Positions 23,504-35,041 of a stretch of 64,000 nt of DNA are shown in pieces. Source of the stretch: Lojkania enalia (Eukaryota > Ascomycota > Dothideomycetes > Pleosporales); the NCBI GenBank assembly GCA_010094045.1, contig ML986627.1, forward strand, positions 179,186 to 243,185. The letters are read 5' to 3'. The position numbers and the translations under genes were made by a program. The number at the start of each line of letters is the position of its first letter. Positions within the stretch are counted from its first letter, which is position 1. The notes under the pieces were generated by a model. The model was given only the letters and a program-made list of their open reading frames with translations, was not told the origin of the DNA and did not search any database.

Positions 23504-25800
23504 TCAGTCGCCGATTGGAATCTCGTCCAGAGCACCTCCTACCCCGCTGTAGTGGTTGATCCAGTTGAAGATCTCCGTATGCCAAAACAGCGAATTTTCC
23601 GGATTCAGCACCCAGTGGTTTTCATCCGGGAAGTTTAGGAAGCGCGACGGGACTCCCTTGCTCTGCAGGATGTTGAACATTGAAAGGCCATCGCTCTCTG
23701 GAAGTCGGAAATCAAGTGTATTATGTACGATGAAGTGGGGAGTACTCCAGTTGGCGATATGATTCATTGGATTCCACATATCATAGGTAGGACGCGCGTC
23801 GTAGACCGTTCCGTTGAAGTCGTGCCTAATGAACCACAACTCTTCAGAGGCGTAGTTGGCAAGCGTGTTGGAGACACCGTCATGGGTCATCAAGGCCTTG
23901 AATTTGCGGCCAAGCTCGTGGCCTTGGATCCAGTTGGTCATGTAGCCACCGTAAGACGCGCCTGCTTCGATGCCGTTATCAGTGTCGACGTACGACAGGT
24001 TCTCATTGATGTATTCCCAACAGAGCACAATATCCTCGTAGGGGTAAGAGCCCCAATTGGCTTGGATGGCATCGATGAGGTACTGGCCAAAACTTGTGCT
24101 GCCAGTCGGGTTCGGCGCGACTACGACGTAGCCCTGATCGGCCCAGACCTGGTAGTTCCATCGCGTGCTCCAGGAGTTGGCGTTAACACCCTGTGGACCG
24201 CCATGAATGATGTACGCTAGGGGGTACGTCTTGTTTTCAACAAAATTGCTCGGCTTGATGACCATAGCGTGAAGATCGAGGCCAAGAGACCCAGTGAAGA
24301 AGAACTCGGAGAAGGTATGGGATCCCAGACCGGCAAGGTTCTCGTCAGCTTCTGTTGCCGAGAACAGAATGTTTTGTTGTCCGTCACCTTTGGTGGTGTA
24401 GAAGTCTCGAGAAGACCAGACGGCGGTCGAGGAAACCAACAAGGTCTCGTCAGGAAGCACCGAGAAGCCAGACACTGATGTTATGCCGGTCAGGTTCTTA
24501 GGGACATAGTCTTCCGCAGAATCGATGGGAATATTGAATATGCGAACACGAGCATAGTCTTCAGCAGAGGTGTAGATTGATTCTCCGTCAGGAGCCCAGT
24601 GAATATCAGATGGAGACCTATCCCATTCCGGAGCAAGTCCTTTCCAGTTACTGGTAGAGATCTTGCCGCCGTACCCTAGGGCGATATCGAGCACGTAAAG
24701 TTTCCATCGATCAGACTCGTAGTAGATACCGTCCTGCTGGATGTACGCGAGTTTGCAACTATCAGGCGAGAATGTGGGGACTCCAGAAGCGCCCTCGTGG
24801 CCAGCCTCGTTGGCTTCGGTTTCGGGGCCGTTGAATGCATAAGGCACTTCTGAGCCATCAAATGGACCGAGATAGATATAGCTCGCGGTGAAGTTGGCCT
24901 TGTTGAGATGTGTAGCCTTGCTGAGGATTGCCACAATGTTTCCATCAGGGCTAATCTCATAGTCGCCGCTACCGCCAAAAGGCTGCACAGGTGATTCGGG
25001 TTTCGTCACGGTATAGTTAATGTTTTGCAGTAAGTTACGCATGCCTGAATGAGCCAGTGCATAGCTGGAGTTTGCTAGTAGGGCCCCCGCGAATACGGAG
25101 TATCGCTCCTTTGTAAGCCATACGTCCCAATGGCGCGGGTATATGTTTGAGTAGAGTCTCCCCGTATGTCGAGCCGTTACTATGCTCTCCGGATTGTAGG
25201 CTGTGCCATTGGGATATGCCAACGTGTTGACCAGGAAATGAAGATCACCCGACGAAGTATTCGCGACTTTCAGGCCATTGTAAGGAGCGTCCAGAGAAGC
25301 TACCAAAGTGCTGTGTTCCGTTAGCTACTTCAGGATATCCCGCAAACGAGAAATACCTTTCAGCCGGACTTAGAGCATCTCCAATCCAAAGAGTTACTCC
25401 GCCTGGAATTTCTTCATTGGTGCCATTAATGTAGAGGATTCCCGTTTCGCTGCCCGGGATCCATACAATCTCATTGACTTCATCCGCGCTCAGCCCAGCA
25501 TCTGTGATCTCGCCAGTCTCAGTATTGAGGAGCTTCCAGGCACCCGAAGACTCTTGACCTTCGAATGAGTATTGTGAGACAGAGAAATAAGCTAGCTTTC
25601 CCGACGGATTTGGAGTGAGCGTTGAACGTCGTGGGGCACTTAGCATTTGCCTTGACCGTCGTTAGCGCAAGCGACGTGGGAAAGCTTGGCTACGCCCTCT
25701 GAGATCCAAGACAGGCGGGGGAGCTGGGCACTTACTCTGGGGTGATCGCGAAGGCGCCTGTGGCTGCCAATGCCACCGCAACGCCTAAAAAGCGTGTCAT
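23504..25800 (-). CDS. dpp5: Dipeptidyl-peptidase V (secreted prolyl oligopeptidase family S9)
   Basis: Three exons 25800-25736, 25650-25357, 25310-23504; introns 85 and 46 bp; 721 residues, close to Aspergillus DppV. The first exon gives a signal peptide (MTRFLGVAVALAATGAFA) and the junction TPEQMLSAPRRS typical of the family. The short second intron (GTATTT...GCTAAC...ACACAG) is needed to keep frame; it looks like a frameshift if read straight through. An N-terminal beta-propeller precedes the alpha/beta-hydrolase domain with nucleophile motif AGASYGGYM, Asp in HNTLDFRLPESDG and His in FPDENHWV. The enzyme releases N-terminal dipeptides from peptides outside the cell. Many sequons predict N-glycosylation. 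Neighbour PTR2 could import the products. Confidence 0.97.
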
Positions 25801-26827
25801 CTTAGCTGGAGCTTGACTGGAGCTTCAATTGGACCTCTTCAGAACCCTACAGACGGTCTTCGTCCAATGTTGGGCTATATATGAAGCGCGACGAAGCGGT
25901 GAGATTGTACCTCCTTGCGGTAGCGGGGGTATTTGTACTACATGTCTTCGAGAGAGGAATTGGCGTCATCCATGGGTCTCCATGTGCTCGTCATCACACG
26001 TTCCGTCCTTGGTCGCCGCAGCTCTTGAAGCTGGTAAATGTTGGTAGAGTCTCCTTCCTCATTTGGTCTAGTGTGACTGATCAGGTACGAACGGGACTCG
26101 GCTCTTAGACCTGAATGCAGACAAGGCACTCTCATATCGCAATTTGCGCCGTGGTGGCGGAATAGCTCATTTAGCCTACTTGGTGGTTGGACAGCAGTGG
26201 GCATGGACATGCCGTCATCACGTGTCCTGATTCCTCGAACAGTTCCCGTCCCAGGTTTGCGGCGTCGTCGCCAAGAGGCACGACGTTCAAACTATCCGCT
26301 AGAGGAAGCTCAATAAGCATTCGACATCGCAGCCGCGGAATGCTGATAGCTTCTCGATAGGCAGCATCGTGTGCGGCTCGGCAACATTATTTCCAGCTTC
26401 CAGGAAGGCCGTCCCCGAGCGCAAGACCCCGGCTTTGCGTTGCAGCAAATCTTAGGCTGACCGGGTTCCCCTCAGTCAAACACGAGGACCAGTGCCGAGG
26501 ATTATTGGTGTCAATTAATGGCCCTGACGATCAGCAAAAGTACTGACTGCAATAACGGTGTTATCGAACGCTAGCAAGGTTCTTGAGCTGATTTCTTATG
26601 CGGACTGGAGCCGGTACACTCAGCAACCCGTCGTCGAACGATTGGCCGAAGACTTGTGCGCAAGTGACCCCGTGTCCGATAAATACGTGCTTGATTAGCA
26701 GTCAGTCGGGGTATGTTCGAGTTGACTCTATCTGGTCTTCGAGGGACGGGCAGCTCATCTAATACCTCGATATCACCCTAGTGATTGGAAGGCAAAGCTC
26801 TGTTATTAGGCAACTCTTAGTGGCGCG
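25801..26827. other. Intergenic region between DPP5 and the transposon remnant
   Basis: About 1 kb. The first 200 bp should hold the DPP5 promoter. A plus-strand and a minus-strand frame overlap at 25,830-26,210 but neither looks protein-like. Confidence 0.4.
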
Positions 26828-28480
26828 ATACTCGATATAGCAATACTCTCGATATAGCGATATCGTTTCAGGTTCCGAATTAGTCTTCGACCAAGAAATC
26901 GCTTCTCTTAATACTTAAGATATCGTAGTCTTTTGTACCAAGTATCGTTCTATCAGGAAGCAACATGCCACGTAAGGTCATTACCGACGAGCAGTGCCGT
27001 GCCCTACGGTACTTATACCAACGGCAAGGGTCTTCTACCAAGCAGATAGACGCAACTAATTGGTTTGAATGTTAATATGGCTATTACCTTTGTCAATCAA
27101 CAATATCTAAATCTCTTGCTGAACGCTACAGCTATGTACACGTTCCGCAGTCTCCGAAAGCTACTACATCATGCTTCCACAGCACGTAGTCGAAATGGCC
27201 TATCCTCGATACAGTCCTCTTCAGCTGGCAGCAGCAGATTGAAAGCCAACGCGGCAACGTTACTGGCGACCTACTTATCGAGAAAGCAAAGGCAATTTGG
27301 CCTTAGATACCTGCCTACTACCACCTCCCCTTGCCTGGGTTTAGTTACGGCTGGCTCACCAACTTCAAGCAGCGATATAATATTAAGCCTCATAAGCGTC
27401 ACGGCAAGGTTGCCTCAGTACCACCACAGGCAGAAAAGGAGATAAGGGCTGTAAGGACGCTCTACGGCGAATATGCAGAGGATATTTTCAATACAGACGA
27501 AACATGTCACTTTTAGTGATAGGCGCCATCCTCAGGCCTTGCTATCAAGACAAGGCCTAGCAAGAAGAAATATAAGAACCGTATATTAATCGTTTACTAT
27601 TGTAACTTCATAGGTAGCTAGTGCTTTACTCTTTAGGCAATTAGCAATGCTACTAGGCCCTACGCGTTGCGCGGCGTTAATGTAGAGGAACTACACGTTA
27701 AATAGCGATCGAATCAGAAAGTGCGGATGAATACTATAATTAGAATAAGTGGCTTCAAATCTTCTATTAGTAGATTAGCAGTAGATCAATCCTACTACTA
27801 ATAGACAAGTATAAGGCTCGTATTAATAGGGTAGATCTAACGCCACCTCCGCTGAACAGCAGAATCTAATAGCTACCCGTTAATTCTACTCTTCTCTATC
27901 AGCTGCCTAATTAAGGCGTAATCAATTAATTTAAGCGCCTCTACAAGGAGAAGTAGATATACGTTATACTCTCCTTCTATAATAGCGGCTCTAATCCAGT
28001 TAATAAAATATGCTTCTACTTCCCTATATCGCGGCTTCCGCAGAGGGAGGATTCAACCTTCACAGCAGCCTATTAGCCCCCCTGACCCACAGGAGCAGCC
28101 ACAGCAGGAACTTGAGAGCTCTATCAACGCATGTAGCAAGCTGGCGACATTAGAGACACTAAGAATCTTAAGAACTCCCTTAATCTTGCTAGCGAAGATG
28201 ACGAGCCTGATAATCGGGCCTCTACTACTATTAATATAGCTAAGATTATTACAACCCATATTCAGCAGGACGAAGACAGCTCTAAAGATGAGGCAGTTAT
28301 TGTACCGGTACCTACTGCCTTCGAGGCAGAGCAGGCCTTCGAGTTACCCCTTCGATGTCAGGAACATCAGAAGGCAACTATCAGTGATATCAAGGCTCTA
28401 CGGCTTCTGCACGGGCAAATCAAGGCTTAGAAATCGGAGTAGTCCGTGCAGGGCACTCTAGATGGCTTACATAACCTCTC
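26828..28480 (+). mobile_element. Degenerate Fot1/pogo-type (Tc1-mariner superfamily) DNA transposon remnant
   Basis: The ATG at 26965 begins MPRKVITDEQCRALRYLYQR, the start of a pogo/CENP-B-like helix-turn-helix region, stopped after 36 codons. Shifting frames continue the transposase: QHVVEMAYPRYSPLQLAAAD, then the Tc5/CENP-B DNA-binding motif GFSYGWLTNFKQRYNIKPHK and the start of the DDE domain, DIFNTDET, ending in a stop at about 27,515. Downstream DNA to 28,440 is full of TAG/TAA and TA dinucleotides, as expected after repeat-induced point mutation. At the left edge CTCGATATAGC is repeated (26830-26860), probably the terminal repeat. I could not find its inverted partner on the right, so the right end is uncertain and may be truncated. 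The element cannot be active. Confidence 0.85.
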
Positions 28481-29181
28481 CATACAGCCACCTCTCAATA
28501 TAATGATATTATTCTCATTTCTCTTTTATATTACGCCACTGAGAGTTTACTGTTCGCCATAGCCAGCAGACCTTTGGTCTTACCACAGCTTTCAGATCCA
28601 CTATTCAAACCTGACAAACATCGTCTCACCGTGTTAACGCAAAGCGGTAAATGCTCCACGGTTCGACCAATCAAGGAATCTCCCATTCTTTAGGATTGTT
28701 CAATCGTATCTTGAATGGCAAAGGATTTTAGTGAGCAATCGAAATCCGGCCTCGTTCGTTTTGACTCAAGTTAAAATTCAACGAGTAATGCTTCTACTAT
28801 ACAGATTTTGACTTGTGCACAAGGCTGCCGGTTGAGATCTCGTTTGGAAGGAAAGGCACTCAATGCCAGCTACTGCACTCAGATACGAAGAACGTCGAAA
28901 GTAAAGATTTGGCGAGTAATCTGGGTAGAGTAAGTAATTGCCAACGGTCAATGTTGAAATGGCCAAATAACATCCATTGCGCTACCAGGCGCATCCAATA
29001 ATATTTCACCTTTAATCCAGATGATTCACTCTCTTAATCAACGCCATTGGCATTTATATTAAGTGAAGACGCCATGAATATCATATTGTTCGCCCTTTTG
29101 TCATCAATGGTTGTCCCTTCTTCCTGACTTGTTGCGCCATTTACATGGCCAACGTTTTATTTTCAGAAGCAGTTATTGATC
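28481..29181. other. Intergenic, nothing recognised
   Basis: AT-rich DNA between the transposon remnant and the 3' end of the rhodopsin-domain gene. Confidence 0.4.
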
Positions 29182-30431
29182 TCAGACTACCCCTGGGAGT
29201 GCACTGGTTTGAAACGTCATGTCTTCTTGTTTCATTTCCTGTGGAATCTCCACGGTCTCGGGTACTGATGAAGGACAACTCGATTCGGGCTTGACGAAGG
29301 AAGGTAATCTAGCTGATTCCGTTCCATGCCTAGACCTTGACCTTCGGACGAACGAAACAAAGCGATCGAATGGGAATATCCGAGCAAGTATTGGGCGGAG
29401 GGTCATTCCACACGCGGCGATGATACCAACATGTACTTCGACCAGATTCCACATTGAGTATGCAGTTACGAGGACTGAATGATTGATTAGTCTTAGTGAA
29501 ACTGACAAAGCCTAGATAGCTTCGACTTACTAATTCCATCCTCGCGGACGTAAGCAGTAATTGCAGCAATGAATACGTAAGCTTTTGCAGTGCTAGCTCC
29601 AACGGCCAATGCCCCGACCAAGAAGGTCATAGTCACAAGCAATTTCTGTGTTCTAGGGAGTCGCATGCGCAAAACCTAGCAAATCAGCACTTTCGCCTCT
29701 AGGAGCTTTACTAAAGATGCACCTACTAAAGGAAGAGGAATCAGAAGCGTGCCTAGGTCTGTAGCCACATCGCTCCCAACCAAAGCATAACCGATATCGT
29801 GTGCGTGCGAGCAATAGGTCTCAACGTCGTGTCTTGTTCCAAAAATTTTGAGTGGATGAGCACCGCATTCGAAGATTTCAGCAAGAACAAAGCCCACAGT
29901 CCAGGCAGCAACGAGGATAATCCAACCCATAAGAAAGCGCCGAAATTTAACTCTAGCAAAGATGTGCCAGTATAGCAGTGATACCGATAGCTTGATTATG
30001 CCAACTGCAAATATGCCAATGAGAACGAAAGCGTACTCCATCTACGATACTGTCAGGAACAGCCTCGCACAAGCTGTTTGGTATTCCTACATGCTGAACC
30101 ATCTTCAAACGCACGCTCAATCCTTGCAGAGAAGGATTCGTCGCATTCAGCGGCGTCGCGAACCCGTTTGCGGCAACACCTGATTCGCAATGTCAAAATA
30201 GACTCGGCCTAAATTTGATGTCGTCCTATGAAGCTTACCATATATCTCCATAACGCTAAGGCCTGTCCCGCAGACAAAGGCTACAAGCACGAGCCAGTCT
30301 GAGGCTAGCACGGCCTGCCGCTTCCAGTAGCGAATGTAGAATCTCAGGATGACACATGTGGAGGAAAAAAGCTGGACCAAGATTGTGCCCACGATGATGC
30401 CCGCGCGGCTCCGGTACACTTCCCAACCCAT
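29182..30431 (-). CDS. Fungal rhodopsin-domain integral membrane protein
   Basis: Five exons 30431-30239, 30179-30091, 30041-29727, 29675-29531, 29474-29182; introns 59, 49, 51, 56 bp, all phases consistent; 344 residues. The start is the ATG giving MGWEVYRSRAG. Seven membrane helices are visible, including VGTILVQLFSSTCVILRFY, MEYAFVLIGIFAVGIIKLSV, LVTMTFLVGALAVGASTAKA and HVGIIAACGMTLRP. The motif KLSVSLLYWHIFARVKFRR and the pair GYALVGSDVATDLGTLLIPLPLV are hallmarks of the large fungal family annotated as 'rhodopsin domain' or PTH11-like. A polar cytoplasmic tail follows. Members include candidate plasma-membrane receptors (PTH11 group), but the ligand here is unknown. No CFEM domain precedes it. 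Confidence 0.9.
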
Positions 30432-31654
30432 GGCGGGATTTGAAGAAACAGAGAGGCACAACTAGGCATAGGGTGATCGGTTCGCCGCCTCGACGTGAAA
30501 ACCCCCGAGATATTATATTATTCAAAATTTGGACGCGGCAACGTGCCAATTCGAGAGCTGACTGCACCAAGGGGTTCTTCCTTTCCCTTCGGAGGATTAG
30601 TTGCTAACGCTAGTGCACATCTTATTATGCTGCTGCAGGTTTGCGCTAACTGCTACTTTCCACGGCATTCGCCCAACCACAATCATCGTATGCACGTGGC
30701 AGATAGAGTCAGTCTTATCTACAGAATCTTCCAATCAACTAGCAAGCCAAGAAGAGGAGTGTGTTATTAATGCACAGGGGTGGTACCAACTTCATCGAAC
30801 GATCCGGGGAGTTCAATTGAAAGTCGCTTTCAGATTCCACGGGAAACAAACCAAAGAGCGTTGACAGCTGTAAACCGGAACGCAGGGTACCTTTGCAAAT
30901 ACAGACTTGAGGGTCGGGAAGGCTCGAATAGACGAACAAATCACAAGAAATAGCAAGAGTCCTAAGGTCCAAGAATTCGAATGGTAGTTATGCATCGCGG
31001 GTTTTGGAATCTACGTGGGGGTAGGCCGTTTCTGTTGGTCTATACTTTGAACAGCAATAAGCTAACCTAAAATTTTTAGACTTAAGGCATGTTATAGCTA
31101 CCTAGCACCGCAAATGGTGTGGTGGTTGCCAAAGTGGTTTGAAACTAAGCGATCGGTTCATTGAGGCGATCCAGTCGTAAGTTGAGGTGTTGCTTACCCA
31201 ATTGCTTGTCGTCCGGGGTCCAGGATACGCGAATTTGGGAAATAGGAGCTGTTTAATTCAAGGAATCGAAGGAGTACGCGTCGTCTTCGCAGCCAGCTTG
31301 ATGCGCATGTCGGAGTTATCGTTAGCCCCGATGAACATCACTCCCCTCACACAGTAGCCAGCGCAGTCGATTACCCGGATGAGCAATTCGCTATTGACTT
31401 GTCTGCAGACTAGATCAGGTTTGAAAGAGACGCAATGTTGCACAGAGCTCGTCCCGCGATATTTACCTATTCCAATTAGGTAGCGCTAGGCAATTCCGAA
31501 TCAACAAAAAGCGCCGGAGCGACAAAAAATGCTAGAGGGATCTCATCTCAGCATTCATAGGGCTCTACTTTGAATCATGCGAATACCGAATCATCTGATA
31601 AGAATAAATACAAACATACTACGGCTCTAGCTGCTGGGAATGACTAGGCAAGAC
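30432..31654. other. Intergenic, nothing recognised
   Basis: About 1.2 kb upstream of the rhodopsin-domain gene with only short overlapping frames. Confidence 0.4.
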
Positions 31655-31782
31655 GTATATTTGACAAGCTAATTAGCTACTTAATAATTGGCCACACCAT
31701 AAAAGACTAGCTATTTAGCTATTTAATAGATAGCCGATCGGGCATTTTAGACTATTATTGACTAACGAAGCAGGGACATTCT
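31655..31782. repeat. Copy A of a short dispersed AT-rich repeat (MITE-like)
   Basis: This segment aligns by eye with 40885-41010 in the same direction. Shared blocks are a left edge GTnTATTTGnCnAGCTAATT followed by AGCTA, a middle ACTAGCTA(A/T)TT(G/A)GCTATTTAA, and a right block around GACT..nATTnACTAnCGAA followed by nCAGGnAC. Inside each copy the AGCTAATTAGCT block is echoed in inverse orientation. No coding capacity. Confidence 0.6.
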
Positions 31783-31849
31783 ATATGCCGGACACGGAGA
31801 ATCTTTAATGGACGCACAATTGTGGCCAAGTTGGGCCGTCCTCGCTCTG

Positions 31850-33760
31850 ACTAGCAACTAGGGTAGTAGGATGCGGAATCTGTGGTAACATCTGCAGGAT
31901 CTGGACTTGGTATTCTGTTTTTCCGGAAGGAAGGGTTTGGGGGGTCGACAATTGCTCTCAATCCGGATCGAAGTTCAGGGATCCTTGTCATGTCTGGCGC
32001 AAGGTCTAGCTCCTTGCTAGGCCAGAGGATTGCGCTTTCATTAAGGGGCATGTACTCCAGTTAGGATTCTTCGGAAAGCAGGTGGAAATCAGGAGACAAG
32101 CTCCTGGCATTGTTGAAAATACTTCTTAGTGCATCCTTTGCCCTCATCCTTCCCTGCTCCATCGTATTCTGGCGGAGTAGCCTCTGTAAATAGTTGCTAT
32201 AATCCTGGAGGTCCACTCACTCCTGCCTCGGCACTTCCCGGCCCTTGAGTCTCTCGCTTGTTTCCTAGCTGTTCTTTCTTCGAGCGGTGTGCAAACAGTG
32301 AGTCAAAGTCACCATCATCAACATTGTCCTATTACAATCCGTCTTTACATCCTTGTAGAAGTCGGAGAGAGCATACCTACATCGATCTTTGTGAGGACAA
32401 TGACGGTCGAACTTTCAGACCGTTGCCTTAATACAAATTTTACATCGTCAAAGTCTGAATTCGTGGTGCATCGCGTCTTCAGTGTAATCCATTCTTCGGA
32501 ATTAGCCGTCACTCAGTCGCCTTATATCACCTCTAGCCTAATCTTATTAAAGTTATCCTCTTCAAGACCTCAGCTAGGAATTGGCCAATACCGCAGTTCA
32601 CATAATTAGAGGGACAGTACTTACCAGGAACGTCTATATTGTTCAGTCCATCTCCCAGAAAGCTGTTGTTGATTGATGTCTCCACCTCGCTCACCAGAGA
32701 CTATAGGCTCTACTGGCCTGCGCAGGTAGAAATAAATTCAATGATGAAACTTCGAAAGTCGGATGCGGAAGGAAATCTTCGGTCCAATCTTGATTCTGTT
32801 TTGGACGGAGCAACGCCAATGGCCGATAATGGTATGACACATCGTCCTATGACATGTCTCAAGAACAAAACATATTTGAGTTGCTCAAGCGTAACTTCTC
32901 AATGTTCATTGGTTCCAAATATGGTACGAACGGAAGTTTCGACATCCTCTTTCTTCTTAAGGTCTAAGTTTCGAAAAAAAAAAAAAAATTCTTGACCTCT
33001 CGCAGCATCCTCTCCGCTGGTGCACTCATACTCTGTCTAGTAGAATACCTCTAAGTACATCGGTCACGGTCGGTTCAATCCATTTTTTGTTTCTGAGAAT
33101 GGTCCTAAAGTAATAGTTGCCCTTTTCTACATAGTTTTTGTATCGGGATCGGATTGCGGTGTAGATACAAGCTTGAATGCCTCCTCAATTTGACCACCCC
33201 TTTCCATTTAGCAACACGTCGATGACGGTTGGCTTCCCCGTGGCCTGCCGTTCGGTAAAGACTACTCTCATTAATCTTTGGCTTCTTGGATATCGTGCAT
33301 TAGCGAATCTTTTCTTGAAGGTACTTGGAGCGAGGCCCAAAGATGCACAATTCTGAAGAGAGCCAAGCAAGTCCTCTATGATTCTAGTGCCGCTCTTCTC
33401 GATTTCTATGTACTCAATCTTAAGCGTATCACAGGCGACCGGTAGATCATCAGTTCCCGAGTACCATGGTATGGGACTACTATCTTGACTTTCGCGGACG
33501 AAGTCGTCAAATGTAACGATCGAGGTAAATCTCCGGCTACTAATATTAGAGTTAATCCCGGAAAGTTGCATGCAAAGAAGAAAAGTATGCGAAAATGCCA
33601 GAAAGCAAACTTACCATCAACCTCGTGAGTGGCGGGCTCCGTGCTGGCGTTCACTGAGCGATATTCCGATTCGCCAATAGGAGGATTGTCTATTCTCGAT
33701 AAGATATGGCGCTTCGAGAGGACGTAAGTACTATTGATTTGAATGGTGTGGAGAATGGCG
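31850..33760 (-). pseudogene. Decayed protein gene, fragments with GTPase-like motifs
   Basis: Minus-strand fragments of protein-like sequence lie in order but in changing frames with stops. At 33,760-33,610: LSKRHILSRIDNPPIGESEY, ending in a donor GTAAGT. At 33,571-33,185 is a 128-codon open segment with IVTFDDFVRESQ, LKIEYIEIEKSGTRIIEDLL and RFANARYPRSQRLMRVVF. Near 32,660: VETSINNSFLGDGLNNIDVPG followed by a GTAAGT donor. Near 32,400: SSTVIVLTKIDVG followed by GTATGC. At 32,051-31,851: KELDLAPDMTRIPELRSGL. DVPG and TKID, about 90 codons apart, would match G3 and G4 of a dynamin-like or similar large GTPase, though no P-loop is seen. I could not assemble an intact spliced model, so I call it a relic; a multi-intron gene is the alternative. 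Confidence 0.4.
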
Positions 33761-35041
33761 TATTTAAAGAGCAGGGGAAAAGTCTAGGCGTAGGTTGGTG
33801 GAGAGAAAGGAGAGGCGAGTAATGGGAGAGAATAAAGGAAAGAGTCGAAATGTTTTTCATAGGCGATCTTTAACCTGACATGAAGTCGCATGAGCTCAGA
33901 GCCTTCGAACTCACTACCTTGAATTTTTGTATTGTCCTTTATTTCTTGTCTTGCTAGCCTAACATGATAGTCCTCCCTGTGGTCCTTCATTTCCGCTTAC
34001 ATCTTTGATTTCTGACTTCTTTCGAGTTTTTCCCGTTTCTACTTCGCATAGTAAATATCGCGATATGCATACCGAAAATGAGGCCAGAAATCTTCCTCAT
34101 TATAGACAGTCTCGTTTATTCCCTTCAAAGCTAAGCAACCGATGAAAAACAGAAAAATACCAGAGAGTCCAATCTTGGCCTTCTGATTTCGGTATTCGTG
34201 TTTCGATAATTGATGTCTGAGAACTGATGTATGAAATGGACCGGGATTGTTTGCTTCTTACCTCGTTGCAAGAACTATACTGTAGAAGTAACAATGTCTG
34301 TGCTTATAACTGTAGTTAGGAATTAATGAAATTACGATTGTACCGTGTTGATTACTATATAGAGCAATAGAGGTCGAGGTAGACTTCATCTATAGAATTT
34401 TCGTGTATAAAGTTATGCCTCGTTAGGAAGACATATAATTTCCTACTTGCCCAAAAAAAAATTTTTTTTTGGCCGACTGATATACAATGTAAAGCAATGT
34501 CACTCGCCAGTTCTAAGGAGATGAATAGAGAACTATAAATTATCGGGACAGATGAGTAGGAGAACCGTATTGATTCATATCTATGGAGGATCAAGGCTAT
34601 TTATATTGTCTGTCCTAGTATCACATGATATCAGGACTAGTCCTTAATATGAATCGTGCTATATATATGACCTTACAGGAAGTCCTCTCCTACCTCCAAA
34701 AGGGTCTCTGCCAGGCGAATGATCATTGGATGTACGGATATCATTGGAGCACGTGCAAAATAAGCAGAAAGGACTTATCAGGGCGAAGCCAAAACGGATG
34801 GAGAGGGGAGACGGACTGCAGATAATAGTGTGTGTTTGGGCTACTTCCTTAAAGCCAGCTGCATGGAAAACTTGTATATTACTGCCCTAAAAGTTCAAAT
34901 TCATTTTTTACATATGCAATTCTATTCTCCATGGCGGAAGCAAAATATACACAAGCGAAAGCAACAAAAGAAAACCTTTATTCATGCAAGCTCTAGAACC
35001 CAAGCACATGCATTATCTATCGCTCTAATGTCCGCATCCAT
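33761..35041. other. Intergenic, AT-rich
   Basis: About 1.3 kb with no protein-like frame. A perfect A9T9-type palindrome lies at 34453-34470. Confidence 0.4.

Noticed and set aside
25300..25360. Apparent frameshift in DPP5, suggesting a pseudogene
   Set aside because: A 46 bp intron with donor, branch site and acceptor restores phase and the family alignment.
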